Below are positions 39,536 to 51,101 of a stretch of DNA of 64,000 nucleotides, piece after piece. How positions within the stretch are numbered: position 1 is the first letter of the stretch; each line of letters starts with the position of its first letter. The stretch is from Arctopsyche grandis (Eukaryota > Arthropoda > Insecta > Trichoptera > Hydropsychidae), in NCBI RefSeq assembly GCF_051622035.1, contig NC_135357.1:36377691-36441690 (forward strand), read 5' to 3'. The notes under the pieces were generated by a model. That model was not told where the DNA came from. It saw only the letters and a list, made by a program, of their open reading frames with translations, and did no database searches. A program made the translations under genes and the position numbers.

Positions 39536-40331
39536 ATATATTGAATGAAATTAGAATTGATGATAAGTTAATTGAAAAAGTTGAAAATATAAAATACTTA
39601 GGTGTATACATAGATTCAGGACTAAATTTTAAAATGCACGCTGACTATATAATACAAAAAAATGGCTAGAAAAGTTGGTGCATTATGTAGATTAAGAAAT
39701 ATTTTAAGTAAAAAAAGTAAAATTTGAGTGTTTAATTTAGTGTGGGGTGACCTGTAAAGACACTGTGGTATACTTGTATATTAAATAAATAAATAAATTG
39801 TCTTGCCACATGTGGTTTATTGTGCCACTGTGCTTAATTTGTTTAGTGGCCAAGATTTAGAAAAAATACAAAAAATACAGAATAAAGCTATGAGAGGTAT
39901 TTTGAATGTGAGTAGATTTAAGAGTATTGGAAGTATGTTAGATGAATTAGGATGGATGAGTATTAGAATTAGTCTAAATATTAGTACATTGTCTTTTGTT
40001 TATAAGTTAGATCATAAGTTATTACCTAAGTATTATGATGATTATATAATAAGGAATAGAGATAAACATAGTGTTAATACTAGAAATAAGGACAAACTAG
40101 TTGTAAGTAGAGTAAGAAAGAATAAGACGGCTGGGGGTGTTTTTCACAGGGGTGTGCTCATGTATAATGCCCTCCCTGAGTGCATCAGGTCTGCTAAAAA
40201 CATGGATGCATTCCTGCGAGGTGCGAAGAGACACCTCTGTGAGGGACAGTACATATAAGTTAATTATAAATTTTAGAGTTAAGTATAATAATTAAGATGT
40301 ATTTTTAAATTAGCTTGATAGCTAAAATATT
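39536..40331 (+). mobile_element. LINE 3' fragment between two Gypsy LTRs
   Basis: Translates as the end of a LINE RT ORF. An early piece (KVENIKYLGVYIDSGLNFKM) is broken from a later frame at 39803-40258 with LEKIQKIQNKAMRGILNVSR, LGWMSIRISLNI and AGGVFHRGVLMYNALPE. The 3' tail ends AGCTTGATAGCTAAAATAT. It belongs to the same family as the minus-strand fragment at 54343-54870 and the tail at 1795. It is not the Jockey family above. It is AT-rich and has several breaks including an AT-repeat interruption at about 39770-39795. Confidence 0.75.
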
Positions 40332-40443
40332 GAAGAGTATTCAAAGGTAAGTGGAGTCAGGTCGAGGTACAAGAAAACACGCAGGCAGGTTCCAAGACTT
40401 TATTGCTGCTCGTCCGGTGGAGGTCAGGATCCGAATGCCACCG

Positions 40444-40739
40444 CCTTCTTTGTGGCTGCGTTTTAACAATAGTTTATAGGGAGTGCCACTCCCTTAACCT
40501 ATCCATCGAACGTGTTGTATGGGATCGGACTCTCGGTGATGTTTGTGGTGCGGGCTGGCGGCTGCTCGCTTGTGGGGTGTTTGTCGATCTGGAACACTAA
40601 GCAAAATTAGTGCATCATCTGTGGGATACTGTCGGGGTTAGTGTGTTAGTGGGTGGTTAACGGGTATGGACCGTTTGGAGGTGGTTGAGTCTGGTTAATT
40701 AAATTGGGTGCTATTTTAGCCTATACCCATCTTCAGAAG
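40444..40739 (-). mobile_element. short Jockey LINE 3' fragment in a Gypsy LTR
   Basis: A 296-bp copy containing only the 3' UTR, with the hairpin at 40478-40494 and the end AAAACGCAGCCACAAAGAAGG in minus sense. It is flanked by an 11-bp duplication, GAATGCCACCG, at 40433-40443 and 40740-40750. The LTR site is the same as that used at 34482-34490. Confidence 0.92.
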
Positions 40740-40949
40740 GAATGCCACCGTTCGAGAGCGCACCATACTTATAAATATTCAGCGCTCAGCGCATACACGT
40801 TATGACACGTAAACAAGTATAGTCATTGGTCAAGGAGTCGGGTGCAGCCTTTGGCCGCAACGCCCGACTCCACCATTGGTCGGCGTCACCATGACGTCAC
40901 CGGTCTACGGGGCGTCTCTCTATGTAACGTTACATAACCCCCTTCTTAA

Positions 40950-42247
40950 GGGCGCGATCACACAGCGAGGGAGCGGTATGCTGTACGCGGAATATTTTTT
41001 TTAGATAGTTTTAAACACACAAAATGTAGGGTCATACCCGGTATGATACGCCGGATCTTACGGGATCGTGCGGGATCGGAGCGGTCTCGTTGAAATTCTA
41101 TAGAATTGTTTATACTAACTTGACGGTGATATATACCAATTCGTCGACGCTCGGACGACGCTTGACAGTGATCGATAACGGTGTATCCCATATTTTTTTT
41201 GACATCTCCTCCCAAGCTTCATTGCGAATGTTTTGGTCCTTATATTTTACGGATCTGACGTCATAGACACATTCGTACTGTCGCACAACTTCTATTAATT
41301 TTTCTGACATTATGAACTGCGATGTACCGATATTATGAACTGCGATGACCGAGCTCAAAAGACGAACTGTTTGTGATGTTAAACACAAAACTGCAATTGC
41401 AGTCACCACTTTCTTGAGTATAAAAAGTATAAATAAAAAATACTTTGTTCTTGATATTAAATAAAGTAAAAATGGGCTCTCTTTGAACGAACATGTTATT
41501 GTATCGACATGTACATACATTCATACGGAAATGCATTCAGTATCAATTAGTTACAGTCCATATTGAGTGCACTATAGCCCTTTACGTAAAAAACATCTTT
41601 GTTCGTTTATCTGTTGATGGTATTAGGGATTTAAGTACGTATTTAGTTTTTGTACCAAAAAACTTGAGTCCATTGTCTAGTCATTTCTGTTTATTTAGTA
41701 ACAATTGGTTCCGGTAAACAATTAGTGTACTACATAAAACCCATTATGCTGAATACATATTTGTCCGTGATCGCAGAGTTTGTTTATGAAAGTATCGAAT
41801 GAGTATTTAATTCTTAAACCTACCCGGAAATATTAGTCAATTGTTGTTATAAACCGGACACTTGTTTGTCTATTTTTGTTAATTGTTTACTAATTAAGTT
41901 TAAAACTGAATTATTAAACAATAAAAGCTTGAAATCCTTAATGTAATTTGTATTTTCTATAATCTTATTATTCCGACAAGTTCTGCTATATTTTTTTGCA
42001 AATATGGGATACACCGTTATCGATCACTGTCAAGCGTCGTCCGAGGGTCGTCGAATAGGTATATATCACCGTCAAGTTAGTATAAACAATTCTATAGAAT
42101 TTCAACGAGACCGCTCCGATCCCGCACGATCCCGTAAGATCCGGCGTATCATACCGGGTATGACCCTACATTTTGTGTGTGTTTAAAACTATCTAAAAAA
42201 AATATCCCGCGTACAGCATACCGCTCCCTCGCTGTGTGATCGCGCCC
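40950..42247 (-). mobile_element. PIF/Harbinger element with about 245-bp terminal inverted repeats
   Basis: The ends read GGGCGCGATCACACAGCGAG and its complement, flanked by a TAA duplication (40947-40949 and 42248-42250), as expected for PIF/Harbinger (TWA target). The inverted arms extend to about 41195 and from about 42001. The middle encodes a MADF-type remnant, the companion DNA-binding protein of this superfamily; no DDE transposase is present. It sits in the 3' untranslated part of a Gypsy-related element, whose sequence continues on both sides. Confidence 0.88.
41110..41310 (-). pseudogene. MADF/Myb-like DNA-binding protein remnant of PIF/Harbinger
   Basis: From the ATG at 41310 the frame reads MSEKLIEVVRQYECVYDVRS then VKYKDQNIRNEAWEEMSKKI, matching the start of a MADF domain (Leu-Ile-x-x-Val, Cys-x-Tyr-Asp, Arg-x-x-Ala-Trp). 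After about 40 residues it runs into the terminal inverted repeat, so the domain is incomplete. A 13-bp direct repeat (TATGAACTGCGAT) sits just upstream of the start. A longer frame from 41520 has no further resemblance. Confidence 0.7.
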
Positions 42248-42692
42248 TAAGAGAGATCGTCCCGATCGACCCATTAATTTAAAGTTACACTTAAACAATT
42301 ACAAAACAGTTACATACAATTACAGTTGCACTTAGTTATAACTACAGTTAAGATTACGTATATAATTACAAGAACAAAACGGCTCCCTCCAATTAATTAC
42401 AATTTCAAATCAGTTACACATACATAATTACAGTTGCATGAACTATTCATCTATACGTCGACTTATTATCTGGTGTTTCTTCCGTTTAAATGCCAACGTG
42501 GTCGGTCCATCTCGCACGTGTCACCAACGTCCAACTTCGTCTCGACAGCTTCGTCTTCTTCCATCATGTTGGTTCCAGCATCACAACTGCAAAACCAAAC
42601 GTTCAACCCAAAACGCGCACCCGTGCTCATGACCTTGAAGAGAGGCTTCGTCCCTGAAAATCTACGCAGTGAACCCCGTCGAGGTACCGCCA

Positions 42693-42762
42693 ACATTTAG
42701 CGTCTCTGCTAAATGTGCTTCTGCCGTTGCATTGTTTACGAAACGAAACCCATTTCGTTTCG
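42693..42762. repeat. two adjacent small hairpins
   Basis: ACATTTAGC with GCTAAATGT (42693-42716) and CGAAACGAAA with TTTCGTTTCG (42739-42762), both perfect, inside the unexplained interior of the Gypsy-related element. Confidence 0.7.
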
Positions 42763-43283
42763 TGGAAGTAGCGACACTAACGCGATGATTCATGCCTTCG
42801 TACTGCGAATGCTGTGTAGCTGGTGACGACTCCTTCTGAACGGTCTCTCGCCCTTGAAATATCTCCCCATGTTGAAAACAGTGGAAGCAGATCAACAACC
42901 ATCGATCGCTGCGCTGAATTTCGATGACATCGCGTATTGAATGTAGACATCACGGGAGCGGTGGTGAACTCGTAATCGACGTATCCCATTCTACGTCGCA
43001 GCAGCTCCTTTTCTGACGACGACAGATATTCAAAGGTAAGTGGAGTCAGGTCGAGGTACAAGAAAACACGCAGGCAGGTTCCAAGACTTTATTGCTGCTC
43101 GTCCGGTGGAGGTCAGGATCCGAATGCCACCGTTCGAGAGCGCAATGTAATTAAGTACACCGGCTATGCCGCCTTTCCCTATTATTCTTAAATAAATATG
43201 TAAATTTTTTCGAGATAATTGAAAGTGAAATAAAAAATTTTCATTTCTCGAGAAATTAAAATCATTTAAAAGAATGCCCAAGT

Positions 43284-45922
43284 CAGGGGCGGATCCAAGG
43301 GGGGTGCCCTGGGTGCCATAGCACCCATCTTGGACGATATGCTATTCACTATTTTTACAAATATAATTTGGTTCCAAATTCGAGTTCCATTGTTATAGCC
43401 AAGGTGCCGCTCATTGTTCCATTGCTATAAATCCTTTGTAAAAAAGGTTCGGCAAACCTTTAACAATGCATTTACAACATTTGAACAATACACGGCCCCC
43501 TCAGGGTCCGGTGACTAGTTATTGCATACGGCAACAAGACACTGCCTAGGCGCACACGTGCTAAGGATAATGCAAGATAAGAGTATCCTTCCTGCTAATT
43601 GCTATACAAACTCTCATAATTTATGGCTTTTAGCAAAAAAAAAGGTTGTTTTGAAATCTGTGCCGCTATTGCTATTGGTATATTTTACTTGGAAAACACC
43701 AAAAAAAAACATTGCCCGTGTTACTTAGCTTTCTACAAAGTCTGACAAAAATGAATCTCTTCATAGCTAGTCTCGATACGACTTTGTAAGCAATCGGTTG
43801 AAAGTTGTAAACATTTGTCGTATAAATTCAATATCGTTTGAATATTTGGTTTCCTACTTTTAAAAATTCTTTAACTTTCGTGTTAAATCGGTGTTTGTTC
43901 TTTTTTTTTATAAAATTATCGTTTTCGAGTGTCGACGGAGTGGAGAAAAACAAAAACTTGTACACAGAAATTTGGTGAGTAAAATAATAATCAATTACAG
44001 TGAATTTGTAGAAAATCATTTAAAATAATATAAAAAAATATATTTTTAGATATACCCTGTACAAAATATTGGCAGGAAATACAAACAAGCGTCAAAAACT
44101 TTTTATATAAAAGATTATTTTATAAAATCAACAATCTGAACCTAGTGTAATAGAAAATTCATCGTTAATGAGCTGTAGTTCAAATGATTTAATTCTTGCA
44201 ATATCAACCTCGGGTTCAGCTACATCAGAAACTGAACCAAGTGATATAACTTGTGTAAACGACATTGGCATATACATACATACGAGTACGTTCAGAATTT
44301 AAAAAATCTTAGCGATTTAAAGAAAAATGAACTTTTAGAAAATCCATTTTCACCATCGATCTATTTCCATATTCGGAGAACAAAATGAGAGATAAAATTG
44401 TAGAAAGATATTTAAATATAAGGATATATATTTTATTGGATGATTTACTTGTACGAGATGAATTATGGTGAAGAACATAATTCAGAATATGAGCCCAAAA
44501 TTGATGGGGTAAAATTAGGAAATCCAGTAATAAAAATTTTGCTAAATAATAAAATAAATATAAATGATTGTGTTGGCATTTGTACCGACCGACACATGTA
44601 ATATCATGATGTCCGAATTGCGAGGAGCTGTAGCTCAAATTCAAAAATACGGGTATGCTCTACATTCAACTATGTAGAATACCATGTTTCAACCATCCAT
44701 TAAATCTCTCGTTGTCTAAATGTGTAGGGTTGCCGTGTGCACGAAATTCTTTTGGTGTAATAAAATAAGTCATTTCTTTTTTCAACATATCGGCGAAAAG
44801 AAATTTCACATTAAAAAATACTTTACAGAGCAAATTAAGAAAATTGTGTGATACTCGTTGGGTGGAGAGACATGATGCGACAATATTTTTTGAAAAAAAT
44901 ATTATTTTTATAATTAAAACTTTAAAAAATATTAAAACCTGGAAGTAAAGTATATCATCAACAAAAGCTCATCTTCTTATTAATTGTATCATGAAGACTA
45001 AGTTTTTGGTATCACTTCGAAGCATAACGTACATATATATTTTCCAAAAAAATCGAATTAAGCAATTTACTGCAAAACACAACACTCGATCTAATTTCGG
45101 CCGGTAATATCATTAAAGACCTACTCGCAATTTTGAAATTAAACAGAGACGATGCAGTTGCTGAATTCCGAAATATTTGGGAAGAAACTTCTAAATTAGC
45201 AATAGAATTAGATATAAATCTCGAAATCCCAAGGATTGCCGCACGACAGTCAATACGGGCAAATCATCCGTCCAATCCGAAGAAACTGAAAATGTCCCAA
45301 TATTCGACAAACGAATAAAAAATAAATAAAAAAAATAAAATACGACGAAACGAAATGGTGGAGTTGAAAGAAGGAGGCAGTGCAATGTTTTATTTACAAA
45401 TTAAAGACCCAACTTATTAATAGAGAAATAGAACATAGGGAACAAACATATTTCGATTAATACAATGGATCGTATCAATCGAAATATGTACATACATATG
45501 TATGTATATCTGTTTGATGGTACGAAATTTATCGTCATTAGGCGTCATTTTGTGTTCTATCCTGTGTTCCCTTAGAATATGAGTAATTTAATGATGAGTT
45601 TAGGGAACTTTCACTTGTTTATAATATTTTTACAACGTTTCAATTGTTTCAACATCTCATTGAAGTATTTGAATTTGGATTAATCGAAGAATTAATATAG
45701 AATTTTAATTTTTACATTAAAACTTTTATTATAGAGTTACATATACGTATTATATATGTATATCAACGCACTGATAACAGTCATCTAATTACATTAAACG
45801 AAAAAAATTTTCCTCCACCAAAATGTCCCGACGGGGTATCAGAAAAATATATCAACCCTAAATTAAGCCAATTTCAATTCCAAAATGGCCCCCACCTCCA
45901 CCATTTCCTGGATCCGCTAGTG
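43284..45922 (+). mobile_element. hAT transposon, 2.64 kb, decayed
   Basis: Flanked by a perfect 8-bp duplication, GCCCAAGT, at 43276-43283 and 45923-45930. The termini are CAGGGGCGGATCCA and, in reverse, CACTAGCGGATCCA, matching at 12 of 14 positions. The interior carries pieces of a hAT transposase on the plus strand with many stops. Near the left end (43446-43517) is part of the 102-bp MITE family, in reverse. Confidence 0.85.
44590..45320 (+). pseudogene. hAT transposase remnants
   Basis: Recognisable pieces are MSELRGAVAQIQKY (about 44605), a CFNHPLNLSLSKC stretch (about 44690), LRKLCDTRWVERHDATIF (about 44840) and the C-terminal frame 45133-45318 with FRNIWEETSKLAIELDINLE and PRIAARQSIRANHPSNPKKL. 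These match, in order, the catalytic-core and insertion regions of THAP- or zinc-finger-associated hAT transposases. Frames change several times, so it is inactive. Confidence 0.75.
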
Positions 45923-45930
45923 GCCCAAGT

Positions 45931-46960
45931 CATACATATTTCATACCATTGAGTGTTAAGATCCACTGGCTTACATATACATATTATGTCGGATACATAC
46001 AATGGCCTGCCAATGCTATATTTTATAAGATTTAAATTATGGCGAATTTTATGCCAAAAAGTAATAAAAAGTAATAAAATCTAGTTCAAAAAATCCCCAA
46101 AATACCCACCCACAGACACACCACACACACATTTTTTCTAGATCATGAAAATGTGATCAGTGATCGAATCAGTCAAAATTTCGAGTTCGAATTTTCACAT
46201 GATCACAAAACTTTTTCTATTGTTACTACGTACATAGATAAAGTAAAAACCTGAAGAGAACCATATGTACATATGTACATAGTTGCGATACTACACCAGG
46301 GCTTGGATATTTCTTGGCACCTGCGTATGTACATATGTATGTATGTACATACATACATATATCATACAACCTAAAAAAATCAGAATAATAAAATTAATAA
46401 AGTTCGCCACTGTGGCAGCACTTGACTATCAATTACCTAATCAAGAAATTGTTACAAATTTGAATAATAAAATTAGAACTTATTGCATTGTTGCATTATT
46501 AAACTTATTATACATATACATTTTTGACTTATTGTTGCATTTGATAAAATGTCAATTTTTTAAATCGCTTTAAATGTTTTTTCATTGCCGTTCATAAACA
46601 CACATATATTTATATGTACATATGTATGTGCATATATTACATGTATTATTATATTAATATATAAATGTATACACATATACTACGGTAAAGATATAAACAT
46701 TCAAATATAAAATTCAAAACGGAATACTAATATTTTATTATTGTGGAAATTTTAATTTTAATTTAAACATACATTCGTACATATATAGTATATGAGAAAT
46801 CCATATTTTTAACTGAAAATTATTGGGAATCAAAGAATAATTATTGGGAATCAATACGTCTGGGTAAGAAATTCAAACATACTTTTAAGAAAAAACTCCA
46901 CTTCAAAGATTCTACACATAAAGACTTTGGACGATCTAAAAAAGATTATATAAATATTTT
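45931..46960. other. AT-rich spacer with ATGTAC microsatellites
   Basis: Contains palindromic CATATGTACATATGTACATA (46262) and GTATGTATGTACATACATAC (46336) runs and a tandem ATTATTGGGAATCAA pair at about 46818 and 46841. No gene is supported. Confidence 0.55.
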
Positions 46961-46964
46961 TTCA

Positions 46965-47732
46965 ATGAATAAGCAATCAATTCTAATTTTTTATTTATAT
47001 TTTTCTTACCTTCTCTTTTATGTGACAATTATATTTACCGATCCTGTTATTCTCTTCTCTATATTTTATATCTACATTTCTTACTTTATTTTTTACTGTA
47101 TTTTCCACCATATTTTTTACTATATTTTCACTTTTATTAATAATAATTATTTGAATATAAATATTATTATCAAAGAATATACGCTAACTAATTCCATATT
47201 TTATTTTGCTTATACTTATTTCAATTCAATTGCTATCATCAATAATTGTTGTTTGATAATTGATTCTATATCTTCATTTATAATTACATATACTTGTACA
47301 TGCAATTACATTTTTTACTGTAATTTCTTCCATACTTTTTGCTCTATTTATAACTATAGTTTCACTTCTATTATTGATTATTGTCTTAATATTAATATTA
47401 TTGTTAAAGAATATAAACTGGTTAATTCCATTTTTCACTTTGTTAATATATGTTCAGATTCATTTACTACCATCAATGATTATTATTTGAACAATAGTTC
47501 TATATCTTTGTTTATAATTATTGATGCATGCTCATTTGTATACATATGTCTATGCTTACCTACGCATGTAGGCTTATACGTCTATCTTTATGCACTCTAT
47601 CAATTCTACCCATATATTATGGTTTTTGTTTTCTTTATTAATTATTGGTTCTTTCTTATATTTCTGAACGCACTTTATTTTCAATTCTATCATCAATTGT
47701 CATCTAAATCATTGTTTATTATTATATTATGA
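46965..47732 (+). other. 255-codon ORF with internal duplication, T-rich strand
   Basis: An open frame very rich in Phe, Tyr, Ile, Asn and Leu, upstream of a LINE. Two segments of about 80 residues resemble each other: the first has NYLNINIIIKEYTLTNSIF, the second has DYCLNINIIVKEYKLVNSIF, about 88 residues apart. It could be the 5' region of the following LINE with duplicated promoter units; a real membrane protein is less likely. No family resemblance and no codon-use evidence for coding. Confidence 0.35.
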
Positions 47733-48203
47733 ACAAATACTTGCCAAAAAACTATATAATTCGCTTTATTAATTTTATTTTAACTCAATTGGTATCACGA
47801 GTGATGGTTTGCTCGGTAATTCCGTATCGCTTCTATGGATGCAAGTATGTATGTGTATATTTATATTCATATACACATAACTGCTGATATTTATGCTTCT
47901 AGATATCTACACGTCTATCACTACGTACTCATCAATTGCCAATTCTATTTACGTTTTACAATTTATCTTATTTTTATTACATTGCTATATTTTATTCTGT
48001 GTACTTTCCATGTTCCTTATTTCCATGTGCTTTATTTTCCTACTCTATTAATACGTTTCATTTTTATGTTTGCATACATATTGACATGTGTATTTTCGTG
48101 TATAATTGTATGTACATATGTGTGTATGTGTTTATATGCATTTGTATATGCACATATATATATGTGTGTGAGTACCTTTTTATTATTTTTCTGAGACCAC
48201 TTA

Positions 48204-51101
48204 ATGGATTCTATTAATTTATATTATCAAAATGTACGTGGTCTCCGTACAAAAACTGATATTTTTTTACGAAATATAAACATGTCCAATTATGATATTA
48301 TTTTGCTTACTGAAACTTGGTTGATGGACACTATAAGTGATCAGGAACTCTTTGATGAAAGATATATAGTGTGGCGAAGAGATCGTAATTATGTTAGCTT
48401 AAACCAAATACGTGGTGGTGGTTGCCTTGTGGCAACTAAGCGTGAACTTGGAGTTGTTTCACGTCCAGAGTGGCACTCTTCTGCGGAGGATATCTGGATA
48501 TCTCTCACTTTACGCAGCACCACTAATCATCGCAACCTTCTCAAATTTCATATATGTGTATTGTATTTATGTTCTGAGAACATAGGTAATTCTTTTAATA
48601 CTCAACTTACTAATTTTCTTGAAAACATGTCTACTATTTCAACTAACTACCCGGATGATAGATTTTTAATTGTTGGAGATTTCAATCTAAGTAACATCCA
48701 ATGGTCCCAGGATATCTCCAGAGGAGGACTTATACCTATCAATTCGTTAAGAAGCACCGAAATGACTCTTATTGATGCATTACATTTTTGTAATTTTAAA
48801 CAATATAATGGAGTACTTAACTTATTCGGCCGTATTCTTGATCTAGTTTTATCAAATGAACATTTGGTAGTAGATGCCTGTTTAGATCCTCTCGTTCCTG
48901 AGGATCCTTATCATAAATCTCTGTTAATTACTGCTGATCTAACTTTTTATCGATCACTTAAATCTAAACCTTATACTAGATTCCTTTTTGATCTTGGTAA
49001 CTATAACGAGATTCAAAATGAATTAAACTCTGTTTCTTGGTCTTATTTACATACTGTTTCTCTTGATGATGCTGTAAATTCATTTTATAATCTTATATAT
49101 AATTTAAGGGATAAATATATCCCACAGAAACATGTTCAAAGTAGAAAATTTCCCGCTTGGTATACTGCACCCCTAAAAAAAGTCCTGAAGGAAAAGTACA
49201 AATTTTTTAAGAAATTCAAAAATTATAACAACCTGGCTGACCATAATACCTTTGTACTATTACGCAATCGGGCAAAAACTTTAGAGAAAGAATGTTTCAA
49301 AAATTATATGACTTTAGTAGAAAACGACATTTCCTTGAATCCCAAAGCATTCTGGTCCTACATTAAATCAAGGAACAAAAACAACGTCCTACCTCATATT
49401 CTGTATCATGGTGACATTACTGCTGATACGGGGGTGGACATTTGTAATTTGTTTTCTTCCTTCTTTTACTCGACGTTCCTTAAACCGGTCTCTAATCAAT
49501 CGACTTCCTCTTATCCCTTACCAACCAACGTCTGTTCTGTCACATCTTCCTCTGAAATTGGATCAATTGAAATTCGAAGTGAAAAAGTATTAAATATTTT
49601 GAAATCAACTGATATTCATAAAACAGCAGGCCCAGATTTAATTTCTCCAATTTTTATCTCAAAATGTGCTGAAAGCCTAACTTTACCACTAACCATTATC
49701 TATAAAAGATCTATTAGTGAGGGCCTTGTACCTTGTATCTGGAAATCAGCATTCATATCTCCTGTACATAAGAAAGGAAAAAAAAACGAAATTTCCAATT
49801 ACAGGCCTATATCAAAGCTATGTATATTTGCTAAGATATTAGAAAAATTAGTGTACGACCAACTTTTTCCAGCTATCTCGCAATCTCTTAGTATGCAACA
49901 ACATGGTTTTCAGAAAGGACGCTCAGTTACAACAAATTTACTACTATTTAATGATTTCGTTACTAATGCCATGAACGATCGGTCTCAGGTTGATACTATA
50001 TATACAGATTATAGTAAGGCATTTGACAAGATTGATCACGATATTCTCCTTGAAAAACTTTTACAGATCGGTATTCATGGTGATCTCTATAGATGGTTCA
50101 CCTCATACATTACGCGTCGATCACAGGCTGTCTCATTAAATGGATTTATATCGAAATGGATGAATATTCCTTCTGGTGTTCCACAAGGCTCCCTCTTGGG
50201 ACCTCTATTATTCAATATTTTCATCTTCGATATTGAAAAATGTTTTCAGAATTCAAATGTACTATTATTTGCTGATGATATGAAGATTTTCAAGAGAATA
50301 GACAACCGAAATGATGCTTTGGCCCTACAAGATGATTTGTTCAGACTAGAGGCTTATTGCAGCATAAATAAGTTGGAAATTAATGTAGCAAAATGCTCCT
50401 GCATAACCTTCACCAGAAAACTATGTCCAGTTGACTTTCCTCATTCAATTAACGGACATAGACTCACAAGGGTATCGGAAATTAGGGATTTGGGAGTCTT
50501 TTTAAACTCTGATCTATCCTTTAGTAAACATATTGACAATGTTGTAGCTCGAGCGTCGAAGGCCCTCGGGTTCGTCATCCGGTCCTCCAAATGCTTTACT
50601 TCTATAAAATCATACAAAATACTATATTGTGCATACGTAAGAAGTATTGTTGAGTTTGCATCCCAAGTTTGGAACCCAGATTACTCTGGTGCAAGAGACA
50701 GATTGGAGCGCATTCAGAAGAGATTCCTGAGGTACGTCAGTAGCCGTTTTGGATTAACCTATACTTCCTATGAAGATGCTTGTAGGTGTCAGCATCTACT
50801 TCCTCTTGTCAAAAGAAGGGAGATAGCTGACATCTCAACAATTTTGAACATCCTTAACGGCTCGATTGACTGTCCTCAATTATTGAGCAGACTATCATTG
50901 CGTGTACCAAATAGAATGACTAGATGTAATGAGCTCCTTTACATACCTAATACTTTTTCTAATTATGGAAGAAGCTCATTCATCTGGCGTGCAAGCTCCA
51001 CCGTCAACACACTAATCTTAACAATTTCTATGTTTGACTTATTTAATATTAATGCTATACAAGCTAGAGTAATTATTGCAAATTTGTTTTTCGATGATTA
51101 A
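48204..51101 (+). CDS. LINE endonuclease-reverse transcriptase, 965 codons
   Basis: A complete open frame. The AP-like endonuclease spans about residues 1-240 (YYQNVRGLRTK, LLTETWL, VGDFNLSNIQW, and a PYHKSL histidine motif). The reverse transcriptase spans about 430-720, with KTAGPDLISPIFI, SNYRPISKLCIFAKILE, YTDYSKAFDKIDHDIL, GVPQGSLLGP and the catalytic FADD (LLFADDMKIF). The C-terminal part has SIVEFASQVWNPDYSGARDR and RLERIQKRFLRY. The motif set matches the CR1/Jockey group. All key residues are present and there are no internal stops, so it may be active. No zinc-knuckle ORF1 was found upstream. Confidence 0.92.
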   Translation: MDSINLYYQNVRGLRTKTDIFLRNINMSNYDIILLTETWLMDTISDQELFDERYIVWRRDRNYVSLNQIRGGGCLVATKRELGVVSRPEWHSSAEDIWISLTLRSTTNHRNLLKFHICVLYLCSENIGNSFNTQLTNFLENMSTISTNYPDDRFLIVGDFNLSNIQWSQDISRGGLIPINSLRSTEMTLIDALHFCNFKQYNGVLNLFGRILDLVLSNEHLVVDACLDPLVPEDPYHKSLLITADLTFYRSLKSKPYTRFLFDLGNYNEIQNELNSVSWSYLHTVSLDDAVNSFYNLIYNLRDKYIPQKHVQSRKFPAWYTAPLKKVLKEKYKFFKKFKNYNNLADHNTFVLLRNRAKTLEKECFKNYMTLVENDISLNPKAFWSYIKSRNKNNVLPHILYHGDITADTGVDICNLFSSFFYSTFLKPVSNQSTSSYPLPTNVCSVTSSSEIGSIEIRSEKVLNILKSTDIHKTAGPDLISPIFISKCAESLTLPLTIIYKRSISEGLVPCIWKSAFISPVHKKGKKNEISNYRPISKLCIFAKILEKLVYDQLFPAISQSLSMQQHGFQKGRSVTTNLLLFNDFVTNAMNDRSQVDTIYTDYSKAFDKIDHDILLEKLLQIGIHGDLYRWFTSYITRRSQAVSLNGFISKWMNIPSGVPQGSLLGPLLFNIFIFDIEKCFQNSNVLLFADDMKIFKRIDNRNDALALQDDLFRLEAYCSINKLEINVAKCSCITFTRKLCPVDFPHSINGHRLTRVSEIRDLGVFLNSDLSFSKHIDNVVARASKALGFVIRSSKCFTSIKSYKILYCAYVRSIVEFASQVWNPDYSGARDRLERIQKRFLRYVSSRFGLTYTSYEDACRCQHLLPLVKRREIADISTILNILNGSIDCPQLLSRLSLRVPNRMTRCNELLYIPNTFSNYGRSSFIWRASSTVNTLILTISMFDLFNINAIQARVIIANLFFDD

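Larger units (their letters stand above)
40332..43146 (-). mobile_element. Gypsy-related element with an unrelated interior
   Basis: Minus orientation. Part of a 5' LTR lies at 43027-43146. An interior of about 770 bp (about 42255-43026) does not match the gag or pol of the 29439 element. A 3' untranslated stretch and purine run match it closely (42251-42325 and 40936-40949), and a 3' LTR lies at 40332-40935. Two later insertions split it: a Jockey fragment in the 3' LTR and a PIF/Harbinger element next to the purine run. It may be a non-autonomous relative mobilised by the full Gypsy. The interior has short minus-strand ORFs of unknown nature. It is broken, and its number of breaks cannot be judged. 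Confidence 0.65.

Noticed and set aside
43300-43450. Complete copy of the 102-bp MITE in the hAT at 43284
   Set aside because: Only one end (43446-43517) matches; no second end or 8-bp duplication could be confirmed.
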